A model generated the notes under the pieces. That model ran no database searches. It was not told where the DNA came from and saw only the letters and a list, made by a program, of their open reading frames with translations. A program made the translations under genes and the position numbers. A stretch of 64,000 nt of DNA from Anaeramoeba flamelloides (lineage: Eukaryota > Metamonada > Anaeramoebidae). Of this stretch, positions 36,186 to 48,675 are shown one piece after another (within the stretch, counting starts at the first letter, position 1; each line of letters starts with the position of its first letter). The stretch spans positions 744,001 through 808,000 of the forward strand of contig JANTQA010000029.1 of NCBI GenBank assembly GCA_027625915.1, written 5' to 3'.

Positions 36186-36650
36186 CGTTAGGTTTTCTTG
36201 AGTTTTTTGTTTATTTGTGAAGTGTTCTAGGTTTTTTTTATTTTTGAAATAAACAGAAAATTTTAATAAATTTTCGATTTATTTCAAAAAGTAAAAAAAA
36301 CCTAATGAAAATCAGGAGATTTTACAAATAAAACAAAAAACCTCAAGAAAACATAGGACACTTTTCGTTAGGTTTTTTTTAATTTTGGAAATAATCATAA
36401 AATTTATTTAATTTTCTGTTTATTCCAAAAAGTAAAAAAAAAAAAAAAAAAAAAAACCTAGGCCCGTCGGTTTACAGAATTTAAAAAAATTGACTAAAAC
36501 CTTTGATTTTTCTTCATTTTTTTGAATTCTGGAAAACTGCCTTTAGCTTTTTTTTAATTTGGGAAATAAAAAGAAAATTTCAAAAATTTTCATTTAATTC
36601 CAAAAATTAAAAAAAAGATAGGCACTTGACGACACTCGACAGACATGGAA
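36185..36650. repeat. Palindrome cluster 7
   Basis: Modules in order: TTTTCTTGAGTTTTTTGTTTA; TGAAATAAACAGAAAATTTT / TCGATTTATTTCAAAAAG; CAAAAAACCTCAAGAAAAC; another TTTTGGAAATAATC hairpin; an AATTTAAAAAAATTG / TTTTTTTGAATTCTGG hairpin; and a closing TAGGCACTTGACGACACTC word. Module order follows cluster 2. Confidence 0.75.
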
Positions 36651-37380
36651 TATTTATCATCAGTTATTTTTTTTCCTTAATTAAGTTTTTTTTAGATTAA
36701 TAGTGTTTTTTCAAAACTATTAGTTATTATCGAACGAAAAAAATATCCTAGAGTTGAATTTAAACAAAATCCATTCTTCAGTTTATTTGGGAAAGTTTTT
36801 ACCCCAAAATAGACCCTATTTTCTTGACTAGAGACTTTTAAAAATCATAGGACTATTAACAACAATAAATACAACAGCCTCAAGATTATTAAGAACTGGG
36901 ATGTTTATTATATTGTGAATAAAAATAATTAACAAGTTGAAATGAATTGTTGGAGTAGTTTTGTCAAACTTGGAATTTACAATTTAATTTTTACCAAGTA
37001 TTGCTCCCTTAAATAAAAATCCAAAAAGAAATCATAAACCCAATAAATTGGGTGTTTGAGAACAAAAATTGTTGTTGGGGTCTTTAAAACATCATTTGTA
37101 AACCCTTCTTCAAATGAACAACTTGAAAAATTTGAGTTTGAATAGTAAAATTTATCGAATACTAAAGCTCAACGTATCTTTTTAAAAAACAAAAACTTTT
37201 TCTTTTTGACAAAAATATAAGGGAAGGTAACTTTCGGTAAACTTAGGAATAACATTGGGCGCACATTTTTCAATAAATTAAAAGATTGCATTTCTCAACA
37301 CCAAAATTTTTCTAAAAACTATCACTCAAAATCTCCCTTAAGAATTATTATTTTCTTTCTTTTTTTAATTTCTTCTAAAA

Positions 37381-40300
37381 ATGGGATTTACAAAATCAAA
37401 TATTGGCTTCATCACAACACTTGTTGTTTTCCAAATTGCAATCTTTGTAATAATTGGCGTCTGGTTCAGGTATGACGAATCTCTTGATGAAACTGAAGAA
37501 AATGAATATGATCAGCGAGCAGAATATTATTACACATACTATTCTGATGTAGCTGTTATGGTAATTATCGGTTTTGGCTATTTGATGACCTTCTTAAAGA
37601 AGTATGGTCTTTCTTCACTTGGTTATACCTTTTTACTTGCAGGCTTTTGTGTTCAGTGGACACTAATTAACAACGCATTCTGGCATCAAATCCATGAGCA
37701 TAAAGATCTTTATGAATACAAAATGACAATCCCATCATTGGTTGAAGGAATGTTTGGCGCAGCTACAGTTATGATCTCCTTTGGTGCAGTTCTCGGAAAA
37801 ACTACACCTTTACAATTGCTTTTAATTGCGTTTTTTGAAATTATCTTTTATGGTTTGTTTTTGATTTTTTTTTTTCTTTTTTTTTCAATTGCCTTTACTT
37901 TTTTTTAATTTTTTTTCAAAGGATCATGCCCAAACCCTCAATTTTTTTCTTATTTTCCGAAACACAAACCATTAAACGAAATCTATTTTGTCAACAGCAT
38001 TCAACATATTCCTTTCTGTTTTTAAAATCGGTTTAATTGATATTGGAGGATCTTTAATTATCCATACCTTTGGTGCATATTTTGGAATTGCACTAACAGC
38101 TGTTTTAACCTCAAGAAGAACAAAGGAACATCAAGCAAATCATAAATTAGGAGCAACAAAAATTTCCGATGTCTTTTCTTTAATTGGAACAATCTTCCTT
38201 TGGTTATTCTGGCCAAGTTTCAATGGTGCTCTTGGTGTTCCTGGAAGTAGATTTAGAGTTGTTATCAATACCGTCATGTCTCTTTGTTGCTCTTGTGTTG
38301 TTACTTTCTTTTTTTCTGCTTTGTTCAATAAAGGTTTGCATTTTTTTGAAGCCGTTATGGTGGTTTTTTTTTTATTGTTTTTCTTTTATTTTTTCTTCTT
38401 TTGTTTTTTGAAATTGTAAAAATTGATGAATCCCTTTTAAATAATTCTTTTCAAATAGGAAAATTTGATCCAGTTGATATTCAAAATGCTACTTTAGCCG
38501 GTAAGTTTTTTTTTTTTCCTTTTTCTTTTTTCTTTTTTCTTTTTTTTTTTTCCACAACAGAAATTAATCTCTCTCAATGTCAATCTTACAGAAGTACAAG
38601 TACCCTTTTTTGATAAACTAATTCAATTTACTTCAGAAACTATTCCTTTAAGGAAGTAAGTACATTTTACCATTTTGAAAAATTTTTATTGTGTAAACAT
38701 TACTGGAAAATATTTTTTGAGTGCCATCAGATATTGAAACTTTAAAACCAAAATCACCATTTGCTGCTCTATTTGTGAAAAGAAAAAGTGAAAGTAATTC
38801 AGAGTTGAATCTTTAATTTTTTGATTTTTTGAACATTTTTTTTAATTAAATTTTTGGTTTTGGATCTAGAAATGTGTTTATAAGAATGATTGAAATCACT
38901 GCTAGAGTAAACCCAAAAAATAGACCCGAAAAGGTGTGTACTGTTGTCAAAATAATGCGCGCAGAAAAGTTTAATCCGTTTTTCAAAATAAAAAGCGTTT
39001 TTTTTGTTATAGAAGACCTATACATTAGAAGGATCAAAGGAACTGATAATAAACCCAAAGTAAATTATAGTATTGGTTTCTTAAAGTACTATAATTTGAA
39101 AAGAAATGCTAAAAATGAAAGATCAAATTAGAAAATTTCTCTCAAAAAATTGAGTTAATTCTTGAGACATCATGCTTATCATCAAAAAAAAAATCAAAAA
39201 ATTTCAAAAAGATTGAAGATATTATCAAAAAATTTAATACCTAATTTAAAATTTACTTAAAAAATCAAGGGGTTTTACTTTCAAAATTGATTTTAACTTA
39301 GGTATACTGTCAGGTAGAGAATTGGATGTTTCATTGAAATAATAAGAAAAAAAAGACATGGATAATATTTTAAAACACGGATTATAGTCATTTGGCACAC
39401 ATTATTTTGAAAACTGTATTTGAAACAAATATTTTCTTTTTGAAGACCAAACAATAAAGATCACCTTTCCAAATAAATCTGATAAAATCAAGAATGTAAA
39501 AAAATAGATAAAATCAACCAAAAACCTATTTTCGAAGATTTATTTTCTTTATCTTCTTAATTCGAATGAATCCAAATAATTTAAAACATTGAATTTCTCG
39601 CCTTTATTACTATTTATTATTATTTTACAAAACATTTTTTTACAAATTTGCTTTCAAAATTCTAATTTCAAATATTTTCATCAAACAAAACTAAAATAAA
39701 GAATACTATTTCAAAAATTAAAATAAAGGGGTTGAATTCTCGAAATCAAAAAAAAAGTTACAAAAGATTCAACCCAAAATAATTGAAAAATTCAAAAAAA
39801 AATTCAATCAGATTCAGAATTATAGTTGAGTTCTCATTTTAAAGGAAAATAAATAATTATCAAAAACAAATGAATTTGTCCAATAAATCTTTATTTCTGA
39901 AGAGGAATAATTTCAAAAACATCCTATTTTTTGAACTCAAACAGGAATTTGATGAATTAAATGAAAATAGAATTTTTAAATTCATTTTTAATGATTCTTT
40001 AGAAATAAATTGTAATTTGTTTCTCAAAAATTTTCCAAACAAAAGTTATTTCCTTGAAGAATTAAAAATAAAACCAAATTAAGAATAAGTAATTGCAATA
40101 AATATTACAGATAAGTTCAATAAATAAATGATTTTTATTTTTTTCTTGATCAATCTTTTTCATTTTTTTGATTTGCGTTTTTTTGTTGGGATAAAAAATA
40201 TTATACTAGGATATTTCACTTCCGTATTTATTAAAATATCAATATATTTGATTAAAGAAATGATTTGAAGAATTCAGTTTTGCATAAATTATGGTACTCA

Positions 40301-43300
40301 AAATTTGAAAAATGTACTTACTTCCGTAAAGCAAATAAGAATCCTTTTCAAATAAGAATAAAAAAAAAATTAAAAATTGATAAAAAATTTAGAATTTTTA
40401 AAATTTTTTAAAAATTTTTTCAAAGTTTATTGAAATTGTCAGTTGTCAATGAAGACCTTTTTTCCGAATAAAATATTGGGCCACATTCATTAAAAAGTAT
40501 TCTTTAGTAATGTCATAGATTTCCTTTATGTTCATTTTCACAATAATTCATCTGTATCTTCTTAGACAATGATGTTAAAGTCAAAATTTTTGATTTTTTT
40601 TGAGGAACTTTTTCCATTTTCTTCTTGTTTTTTTTATTTTTTAACAGCCCCATATGAAATGGTCTATTTCAACAATTTTTCTTTTACAGCAACATATGAA
40701 CATATCTCGGATTTTGATACTTTTTTTCATCTGTACTTATCTATCCAGACCATTTATGACAAATTTCAGTTTGAATAGAGTTTTTGATGATTTATAGTTT
40801 AGGTATGGCTGTTTTTTCTTTAAAGTTGTAAGGAAATTGTGCGATTTTGAGGTATTTTTTTAGTTTCACGTTTACATCTTCTTGTGACGATTCTACTTTA
40901 CCATTTAAGGATTTGGTGAGACTCATGGGAGTTTTTTTGATCTCTTCCTTCTATTATATTTTCAGAGTGAATATCTTCTATTTCATCCATTTTTTAAATC
41001 TTACATAGATGGTTTAATTCTAGCGATTTTATTTTTTTGATGAAATTTTTGATTTCCTCTTTAGGATCATCTGTAGAGTGGGTCCAGTTCTAGTTTCCAA
41101 TTTGGATATGTCTGTGAGAGCGCCTTTTTGTACTTTATTTATTATGGTTTTCATTTTTATGTTAATCCAAGTATCTATATCCTTGATATCTGCGTGGGTT
41201 GGATTAAAAAATATCTAATCCATTTATTACCTGAGGTAAAAATAACTGCCTTAAAAATTTGTATTCTGAGTGCATTTGATAATTTTTGGTATGGTTATCG
41301 ATATTTATATATGAATGTATGCCTAGAAATGATCTTTAGCTTTATCTAAATTAAATTATAAACTGAATAAAATAAAAAAATATATTCATAAATTTGTTGA
41401 AATGTTCCAAAAAATATTGATCGATCAAATAATAGAAACCATCAACTAATTTTAATTTGAGTTCTTCTCTTTAAAAGAACTAAACTTTAAATTAATATCA
41501 ATCAATCAAAATTTTTTTTCAGATATAAGGTAACCTATTATGTAATTGGAAAAAAGGAAATGAAAACAAAAAATAAAATAAAAAATGAAAGATGCAAAAA
41601 CGATACAAATAAAAACAAATAAATAAAGCCAAAACAAAAAACTAAAAAAGAAAAAAATGATTTTGAATTTTTCAAAAATCAACATTGTTTTCAAATTGAA
41701 TGAAACTATATTATTACAATTCTTACAGCTGTTTTAACAATGCCAAAATATTTGAATTTTAGTTTAGTTTTATCAAATATTCTTTAATTTTATAAATAGA
41801 ATCTAATTTGATTTTCTTCAAAAATATTTTGTTGAAAAAATAGGTTCGAGTTCATTTCTGTAAACATTTGTAGATTCTAAACATTTATAGATTTTTTCAG
41901 TGCAGTAACTTAATTTATGTAATATATCCAAGGTTCGATTTCAACCAAGAATATTTATTTTTTTGGGGAAAATTGTAAAATATAATATACATTTGCTTAG
42001 CAAATATCAGCCACTTTAAAGCGAAAATTATTACTTTTGAAAATTGGTCAAATTCTCAATTTTTTCAAAATAGTCAATTCTATTGAAATATCTTGGCTGT
42101 AAGTGTTTAAAACCCATTTTCCGGGAAGTTTAGAGGGTATGTTATAGTATGCTAAGGTATGTTAGAGTGGGTTTGGATTGTTTGGATGTTATGATAGGAA
42201 ATTTTAGTAAGGATTTTGAATAATAAAAATAATTAAGAGACCAATTAGACTTGTGCAGCTTGTTTTAAGGGCTAAAAATTTCCCACCTAACTTTTTGTAT
42301 TAAAATATGGTTTCGAACAAATTTTTCATAATATTTAGTATTGATGATTTCAAGCATTTTTGATTTTCTACAATTTAAGTGATGAAATACTATTAATCAC
42401 AAAATAATCTTTTTTATTTTTTCTCCCACAATCATTAAAAACCATTAAAAACTTTCATATCAATGAAAACAATTACGAAACTCTTCAAAAATACGAAAAA
42501 ATTCAATTTGTCCAATTTTGAAATTTGACCAAATTTGAAATTTAATAATATACACCATTTTAAATCAGGATTAAATATAAGTTGTAATAAATAATGTGTA
42601 TCGCTTCTCTCAAACAAAGTTTATCTTTTTGAAGTTTATCGTGAAAAAAAAAAAACATCAACAAATGTCAACATTTTATGAAAATTCCCTTTTATATGAT
42701 TATTGTTTCCATATTTTTTAAAAAAATATTATAACATGTTACAAATTTTAATAACACGTTTTATAACAAACATATATGTTATAAAAGTTGATATTATAAA
42801 CTTTTATAACATTTTAAATGTTTATAACTCCTTGAAAACACATTTATAACATGTTATATTTTTTTTTTATTATTATTATTAGGGATTTAAGACTGATTTT
42901 GAAATACCCTTGTAATTTTGGAAATATTTGACATTGTTTGAACATTATAAAAGATAATTTTTTTTTTTTTTCTTTTTATGATTTTTTATTTGATTTTTAA
43001 TATTTAAAAATATAATAATCACCAAATAAACTATAATTTCTTCCTTATTAAATAGGTGGTGTTGCTGTTGGATCGGCTGCTAATTTATATTTAACTCCCG
43101 GTGGAGCAATGGGAGTTGGATTATTTGCTGGAATGGTTTCAACAATTGGATTCAATTATTTAACACCCTTATTAGAAAACAGAACTAAACTTCATGATAC
43201 TTGTGGTGTTCATAATCTCCATGGAATGCCTGGTAAAATTGTTTTTTTTTTTTTTTTTAATTATATCTCTTTCATACCATATGTAATTTCGGTCTTGTAA

Positions 43301-44754
43301 TTTTTAAAAAAAGACTATCCGAAAAAAGTAATTTTGATTTAAGTTTAAACTTGTGGAATATTAAAATAAAAGTAATTTTTTTTATTGAGAACCGAATTAA
43401 TTAAATTATCAAATCAATTAATTCAAGCCAACTTCTTTTATAATAAAGTTTCGTTTGACAAATTCTAGCAAAGACATAATAATTTTATCATTTCTGTTAT
43501 CTCAATATTTATTGGTTAACATTTTCAAAATGTTCTAAAGCGTCTTAGAAGTTCATGTTTATTTATATTAGGGAAATATTAAGTTTGATCATTTTCAATA
43601 AAGCAAATTTTACATTTGTGGGCAAAACCTTTATATTAGAAATTTCACTCCTTTTCACAAAAAGGAATTATTAAAAAAATACAGAAAAAGTGAAATTAAA
43701 ACATTTACCCAAAATAGAAGAGGAAAAGAAAAATATTTTATGACTAAATCAAATTTGAAATCTTTGTACTCTACTCTTTGAGTTGCGAAATAACAAATTA
43801 TTTATCACAGATTGTGGAAATTTTATTTTTATTTTTTCTATTATCTCATAAAATTTTTTTATTGGGCTATTTACTCCCTCTTTGATGGCAGTGCCATAGA
43901 CTGCCGTAAAGTTCTGTTAATTACCGTACAGTAATATAGAGTGCCGAGGTTTTTTTTACTTTTTGAAATAAAAAGAAAATTTTTGAAATTCTCAATTTAT
44001 TTCAAAAAGTAAAAAAAACATAAAGGCGGTTTTCTTGAGGTTTTCGTTTTATTTGTAAAGTGTTCTAGGTTTTTTTGAGTTTTCTAAATAAACAGAAAAA
44101 CCAGAAAAACCAAACAACAATGGATAATTTTTAACTCTGATTATTTTATTGGTATTATTTTTAATTTAATTTCATTTTGCATTTATATACTTTTCGCTTC
44201 CCCTTTCTGTGTTATTTTCTCCTTTTACTCCACCCTCTCAAAAAAGGAAATGAAATTCCAAAAATTTAAATAAAAAATTTCAAACTTCATATGGTGTTGT
44301 TTTCGATTAATAACAATATTCTAAATTTCTGACTTGTTCAAAAATAATAATTTTTATATCAAAATATCTCTAAAAATTTAAAGGTTTAATTGGTGGTGCT
44401 GTCTCAGCAATTGTAACAGCTATTGGATCTCATGATCATTCGTTATATAATGGTGCTTTTGATTCAATATTCGTAAAAGGTGATGATCAACCTCTTCATC
44501 AATTAAGCGCAATGTTTGTAACACTTACCATTGCATTAAGTGGCGGTTTGATTACTGGGTTCGTAATTAGATTATTAACAAAAAATGCTGAAGATCCTTT
44601 TGAAGACGAAGAGTTTTGGGGTGATGAAGATGAAGATTCTGAAGCTGATTTGCTTTCTGATGTAGACTTGGAAAATATTGGACATAACAAATTAATGAGT
44701 GGAGAATCTTCGGATTCAAGCAATGATAAGAAAACTGTTTCTTCTTCAGATTAA
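37381..44754 (+). CDS. Rh-family ammonium/CO2 channel
   Basis: Five exons: 37381-37852, 37998-38333, 38459-38500, 43056-43232 and 44384-44754, all introns in phase 1; 465 residues, the usual Rh glycoprotein length. About 11-12 membrane helices are expected. It shows the Rh signatures [17 protein letters not shown] (pore Asp172 and His180), [22 protein letters not shown] (created by the 42-base exon 3 joined to exon 4) and [13 protein letters not shown] (second pore His339). The twin histidines and GGS..HTFG type distinguish Rh proteins from Amt/MEP. It should carry NH3/ammonium, possibly CO2, at the plasma or a contractile-vacuole membrane. The C-terminal 50 residues are a cytosolic acidic D/E/S tail. 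Intron 3 is 4.6 kb. Every join is supported by phase and by uninterrupted family sequence. Confidence 0.95.
38561..38814 (+). pseudogene. Exon-like fragments with a good splice donor
   Basis: After ACAACAG at 38554-38560 the frame is open for 31 codons ([19 protein letters not shown]) up to a strong donor AAGGAA|GTAAGT at 38655. After CCATCAG at 38730 a second frame ([20 protein letters not shown]) ends in TAA at 38812-38814. The two are out of phase by one base when joined, and no start or upstream part exists between them and Rh exon 3. They may be a broken piece of another gene, or an alternative 3' end of the Rh transcript. The family was not recognised. Confidence 0.3.
38846..39058 (-). 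pseudogene. C-terminal membrane-protein fragment, antisense within the Rh intron
   Basis: A 70-codon frame on - ends [12 protein letters not shown]. It uses codons such as GCG CGC, ACC, GTG and CTA that are unlike the surrounding DNA and carries a membrane helix ([17 protein letters not shown]). A possible acceptor (TTATTATCAG|TT) near 39043 would make it the last exon of a nested minus-strand gene, but no upstream exon was found. It faces the + fragment at 38561-38814 tail to tail, 31 bases apart. Family not recognised. Confidence 0.35.
39870..40082 (+). CDS. Small hypothetical frame in the Rh intron
   Basis: A 70-codon frame from an ATG to a TAA ([34 protein letters not shown]) with mixed, protein-like composition, unlike the poly-F/K frames common here. 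No family, promoter or splice context was recognised. It may be a transposon remnant or chance. Confidence 0.2.
   Translation: MNLSNKSLFLKRNNFKNILFFELKQEFDELNENRIFKFIFNDSLEINCNLFLKNFPNKSYFLEELKIKPN
40560..41340 (-). pseudogene. Decayed coding-like tract in the Rh intron
   Basis: On the minus strand, several frames give protein-like stretches interrupted by stops: [54 protein letters not shown] and [18 protein letters not shown] is higher than in the flanking intron DNA. This suggests a dead mobile-element protein, but I could not assign a family. Confidence 0.35.
41370..41760 (+). repeat. Dispersed repeat R4, copy 1
   Basis: Aligns in order with about 47690-48000: AAATTTGTTGAAAT, ATTGATCGAT, AGATACCATC/AAACCATCAACTA-like words, AAAAAGGAAATGAAAA, AAATTGAAT and TTAAACCATG/TTAACAATGCC-like words. 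Non-coding. Confidence 0.5.
43233..44383 (+). other. Rh gene intron 4
   Basis: 1,151 bases, GTAAAA to TTTAAAG. It carries palindrome cluster 8 (43888-44115); the rest is AT-rich with no nested gene seen. Confidence 0.8.
43888..44115. repeat. Palindrome cluster 8 (in Rh intron 4)
   Basis: Begins with irregular GGCAGTGCCATAGACTGCCG / TAGAGTGCCGAGG words, then a TTTTTGAAATAAAAAGAAAAT / TCTCAATTTATTTCAAAAAG hairpin, GGTTTTCTTGAGGTTTTCG, AAGTGTTCTAGG and AAATAAACAGAAAAACC. Same modules as the other clusters. Confidence 0.75.
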
Positions 44755-45759
44755 TTAATTTTCATCGCAATCTTCAATTTTATATATATTCAAAGAATAG
44801 GTTTTTTTCTTTCTTTTTTTTTTTATAATAATATTATAATTTTAATAACAAATAAATATCTTTTCTAAAAGAAAAGTATTTTAAAAACGTAACAAAAGGA
44901 ATAAATTAAGAATTATCAAAAGAGTTTTAAAATTAAATAAAAAATATAATTTTTAATTTACATCACAATTTTTTTTTGTACAAATTTTGAAAATTACATA
45001 TTTTGTACTTATTAGGCATTGATATAGACAGAAAGGCCCCATCGAAGATAACCAAAAAGAATTCAGTAATTAACCTTTCGTTAAATATAATTAAGTCAAT
45101 TGATTTTTAATTTTTTGAAGGAATAAATTTAAACTATGTACTTTTCTGTTTTAATAACTTTTATTTCAATAGCAAAGTTTAAATTTCAGCTCATTACAAT
45201 AAAAATTCTTTAAATGGACATTCTCTTAGGAGTTATCATATCAAACTAATAGTTAATAAATACTCTGTTAATTTTCCAAAGGGTGTTTGTGAAAATAAGT
45301 TGAGATTCCCCAAAGCAGAAGAATTTTCAGATCTTCATACATAATAAAAACCCTAAATGTGAAATATTTAGAATTCTAATTTTTGGTCTATTCCCAATTT
45401 ATAAGAGTCCTTTGTGTAAAAAACATAAGGAAAATCATATTTGTAACTTTAAATTTGCTTTTCCAAGTAAATTCAACAAAATCCCTTCAAAAATTCATTT
45501 TAAGGGAGTAGTATTTTTTAAAATAAAATGAAATCTTGTCAAGATCTTGAAAAAATAATTTTTTTGTAAGTTGTGTTTGGACTTATGAAATGGATGAATT
45601 GACCTAATTTAAATAAATTTATTGATTTGAGTCTTTTTTTTGAAATTCAAAATTTGCATGTTTCCAATATAAAACGAAAAAAAGTTACCTATTATTTTGT
45701 TTAATAAATAAGTTAATTCTTGAAAATAGGCAAAACATATTTTTCATTTTGTGTTGGAA

Positions 45760-46230
45760 AGTATTGATTTTGAAAGCAAATTTTTTATTTTGTTTCTTTT
45801 TCTTTGTTTAATTGTTCAATTCAAATCTTAGCCAATAAAACCAATTGTGGTATATTTGGTTCAATAAATGAATATTTGTAACAAGCTTAACTACAGTTTA
45901 ACAATTAAATTGAGATCTATTATGTAAAAAAAATTTTCTTTAATGTTTTAAAAAAGTTGTTTTAATATTTTAAAATATGAAAAAAAATTTTAAAAACAAA
46001 TTTTGAAAAATTATTTGAACAAATTGTTTGGTCTTATTCACAAGAATCCTTATAACAATTTAAATCATTTTTGGCAGAAAAAAATTGATTTTGAATTTTG
46101 AGGATAAAATTAACTAATTCCTAAATATTTTCAAGAAAAATTTATATCAAAAAAGCGAATTTCATCTTATAACAAAAACAAAATTTCTAGGTAAAATTTT
46201 CAAATGACTTTAAAACTTTGATTATTATAA
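45760..46230 (-). repeat. Dispersed repeat R3, copy 2 (inverted)
   Basis: Reverse-orientation counterpart of 22830-23430. On + it reads CAATTCAAATCTTAGCCAAT, GTCTTATTCACAAGAATCC, GATTTTGAATTTTGAGGATA and CAAATGACTTTAAAACTTTG, each the complement of a word in copy 1 and in reverse order. Confidence 0.65.
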
Positions 46231-47229
46231 CTATCCGTCTGAAAAAAAAATACAATTATTTTTTAATCTGTTGAATATATCATTTTTTTTTTTGGTTAAT
46301 AAAAGTTTAATCTCAAAAAAAGAAAAAAAATCTTTGTATTAATATTACTGGTAACAAAAACTTGATGTTATATTATAATAATGATCAAAATGGTAATAAA
46401 AGGCGTAAAAACTCGTTATGATGTGAGAAATAAAATGAATTTAAATGTTTTCTTTTTCAGAAAAAATGACAAAAAAAATTGATCTCAGTAAACTAATTTT
46501 CTTTAATGGCTTTCTTAGTTGATCAGAATTTTTAGACACTTGGTATATACACAATTTTTCAGTAGAGAATACCACCAATAACATATTTTGAAATTTTACC
46601 TTGTTGTCGTTGAAGACTGTCCCGTTGATTAATAACCACAAATTTGAAAACAGAATGAGGATTCTACAAAATGACTTAGAACTTTAAAAAAGTTTGAAAA
46701 AATCAAAGAAGAAAAATGTAAATTTTTTTTAAAAAAAATAATAATTATTCTATTTTTAATACAAGTAAACAAAAAAAGATATTTTATGTAATATTATACC
46801 CTATTCCCTATATATAGATAGATTCCCTTTCTAATATAAAAAATCGTTTTTTACAAGTAATAAACAAAAAATAAATTGAATTGACAAAATGAAGCTTAAA
46901 ATTTCAAATCCTCAGAATCAAAACCTCAACTATTTTTTTTTTATTATTATATACAAAATTTTTTCATTTAGTGCTGTGAAAGGTATAAATTTATCAGAAT
47001 CAAATGGAAAACAAAATTTTCAAAAATTCGAGATATGAAACTATAAGAAAAAGTTATTCTTATAAAAAATAAACAGAAAATCTTCAACTAGACTAATCGA
47101 AATGATGAAATTTATTGTTCTCGTCGAGAATTTTTCATCAAAACTCTTATGGTTAGAAAACTTATGGTAATAAAGAAAAAATAATTAAAATAAATTTAAA
47201 ACAAAAAATACTATAAATAGTAAAAAATA

Positions 47230-47365
47230 TAAAAATTCGGGCACCAAATGCCCCACTCTGAGAGTTAGTGTCTAGGTTTTTTTTTTTTTTTAATTAAAAA
47301 GAATTGAGCAAAATTAAAGATTTTACTCAATTCTTTTAAATAAAAAAAAACCTAAAGACAGTGGA
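47230..47365. repeat. Palindrome cluster 9
   Basis: The shortest cluster: GGGCACCAAATGCCCC, AGTGTCTAGG, then one AATTAAAAAGAATTGAGC / ACTCAATTCTTTTAAAT hairpin and CCTAAAGACAGTGG. Confidence 0.65.
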
Positions 47366-47689
47366 ATACTAATTATTAATCACAGTTTGTGGATTTTTTA
47401 TTTGTTTTTAATGATCTTTCTATTGGTTTTTGCTCCTCCTGTGCATTCAAGATGTGGATTGTTTCTATTTAAATATGAAAATGATAGTAAATTCCATTCC
47501 AAAAATTTGGACACACCCAAAATCAAAAATAGGCAAAAAAAAAAACCAATTTATTGTATTTTTCCAAACCTAATATAAAACCACAGTTAAGTTACCCAAG
47601 ATTAATGTTTTAATAAGTAAAATTTTAATCTAAATAAAAGAAAAAAAATATAAAAACCAAAAATAAAAATTGTTCTATCCAAAATAATG

Positions 47690-48000
47690 AAACGAGCGGA
47701 ACAAAAAATGTATTGGTAAATTTGTTGAAATTTCACCAACAATTGTTGATCGATATGATTTTAAGATACCATCTACCAACTGTATGTTATTTTCCTATTT
47801 AACAAACTCAACACTAACCTTCTATCAACCATTGAAAAAAACAATTATAGATCAAATGAAACAGATTACGTAACTACAAAAAAGGAAATGAAAAAAAAAC
47901 AAAAAATAAAAAAAATCAAATAGTTTGTAAAATCAAACTTCTTTCCAAATTGAATTTAAAGGGTAGTAATGATGTTCTTTCAACAGTTTAAACCATGTGC
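47690..48000 (+). repeat. Dispersed repeat R4, copy 2
   Basis: Partner of 41370-41760. It follows palindrome cluster 9 and the mariner-type end at a few hundred bases. Confidence 0.5.
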
Positions 48001-48675
48001 AATTTTTTGGAATCTAGTTTATTACTTTTTATATATCTTTTAATTAATTTTCTTCTTCTCGTTTTTTTTATTTGTTAAATTTTCTTTAATTACTCCTTTC
48101 TCTTCATAAATAAATAAATCTACAAAATTTTTTCAGATATTTTTTAATAATCTAATTGTTAATTATAAATTTTTAATTATTTCTGGTGTTTTATTCAAAA
48201 CCCAATTTAAATGTGAAATAAATGAATGTCAAGAGTTTAAATAAAAAAGAAACTAATCAAAATTTCAAAAAAGAATCTAGTATTTAGATTTTTTTAAATC
48301 ATAAATTGAATCACTGTTGTTTTTTTTTTTTTCCAAACATACCAAACAAAAATGTCAACTCAGAAAATAATAAAATAATCTCAAAAATATTTGTATGGAA
48401 ATATAAATGAAAAAGTCAAAATAAACACTTCAAAAATCAAAAATGATAAAAAAAAAAACAAAATAAAAATATTTATTTATAGTTTCTCTCAAATCTAATT
48501 ATCCATAAAAAATAAATTTTTTTCAGGAATAAATGATTCAAAAAAAAAAAATCATAATCAAACAGAAAAATATCCAAGAAATGCAAATTAAAGTTGTTAT
48601 TGTTTTAATTATAACATTTTTCAGAAATTATTTCGATTCTATTGACTTTGTAAAATTTGGATAAATGAATTCAAA

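Larger units (their letters stand above)
33085..37380. other. Intergenic between DPM1 and the Rh-type gene
   Basis: 4.3 kb, no host gene seen. It contains the right part of R1 (33960-34345), R2 copy 2 (35815-36185) and palindrome cluster 7 (36185-36650). About 34350-35800 is AT-rich and featureless to my reading. Confidence 0.65.
38501..43055 (+). other. Rh gene intron 3 (4.6 kb) with gene-like fragments
   Basis: Runs from GTAAGT to TTATTAAATAG. Inside are gene-like fragments on both strands at 38561-39058, a small + frame at 39870-40082, a decayed minus-strand coding-like tract at about 40560-41340, and dispersed repeat R4 at about 41370-41760. From about 41770 to 43050 I see only AT-rich DNA. 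Confidence 0.75.
44755..48675. other. Intergenic between the convergent Rh and PFOR genes
   Basis: 3.9 kb without a host gene. It holds R3 copy 2 (about 45760-46230, inverted), a minus-strand protein-like stretch at 46441-46641 (LLINGTVFNDNKVKFQNMLL, possibly a dead transposase; family not identified), palindrome cluster 9 (47230-47365), a lone mariner-type end (about 47488-47520, CATTCCAAAAATTTGGACAC) and R4 copy 2 (47690-48000). Confidence 0.6.

Noticed and set aside
41840-41955. GGTTCGA words resembling tRNA B boxes
   Set aside because: No A box or cloverleaf upstream; the words are isolated.
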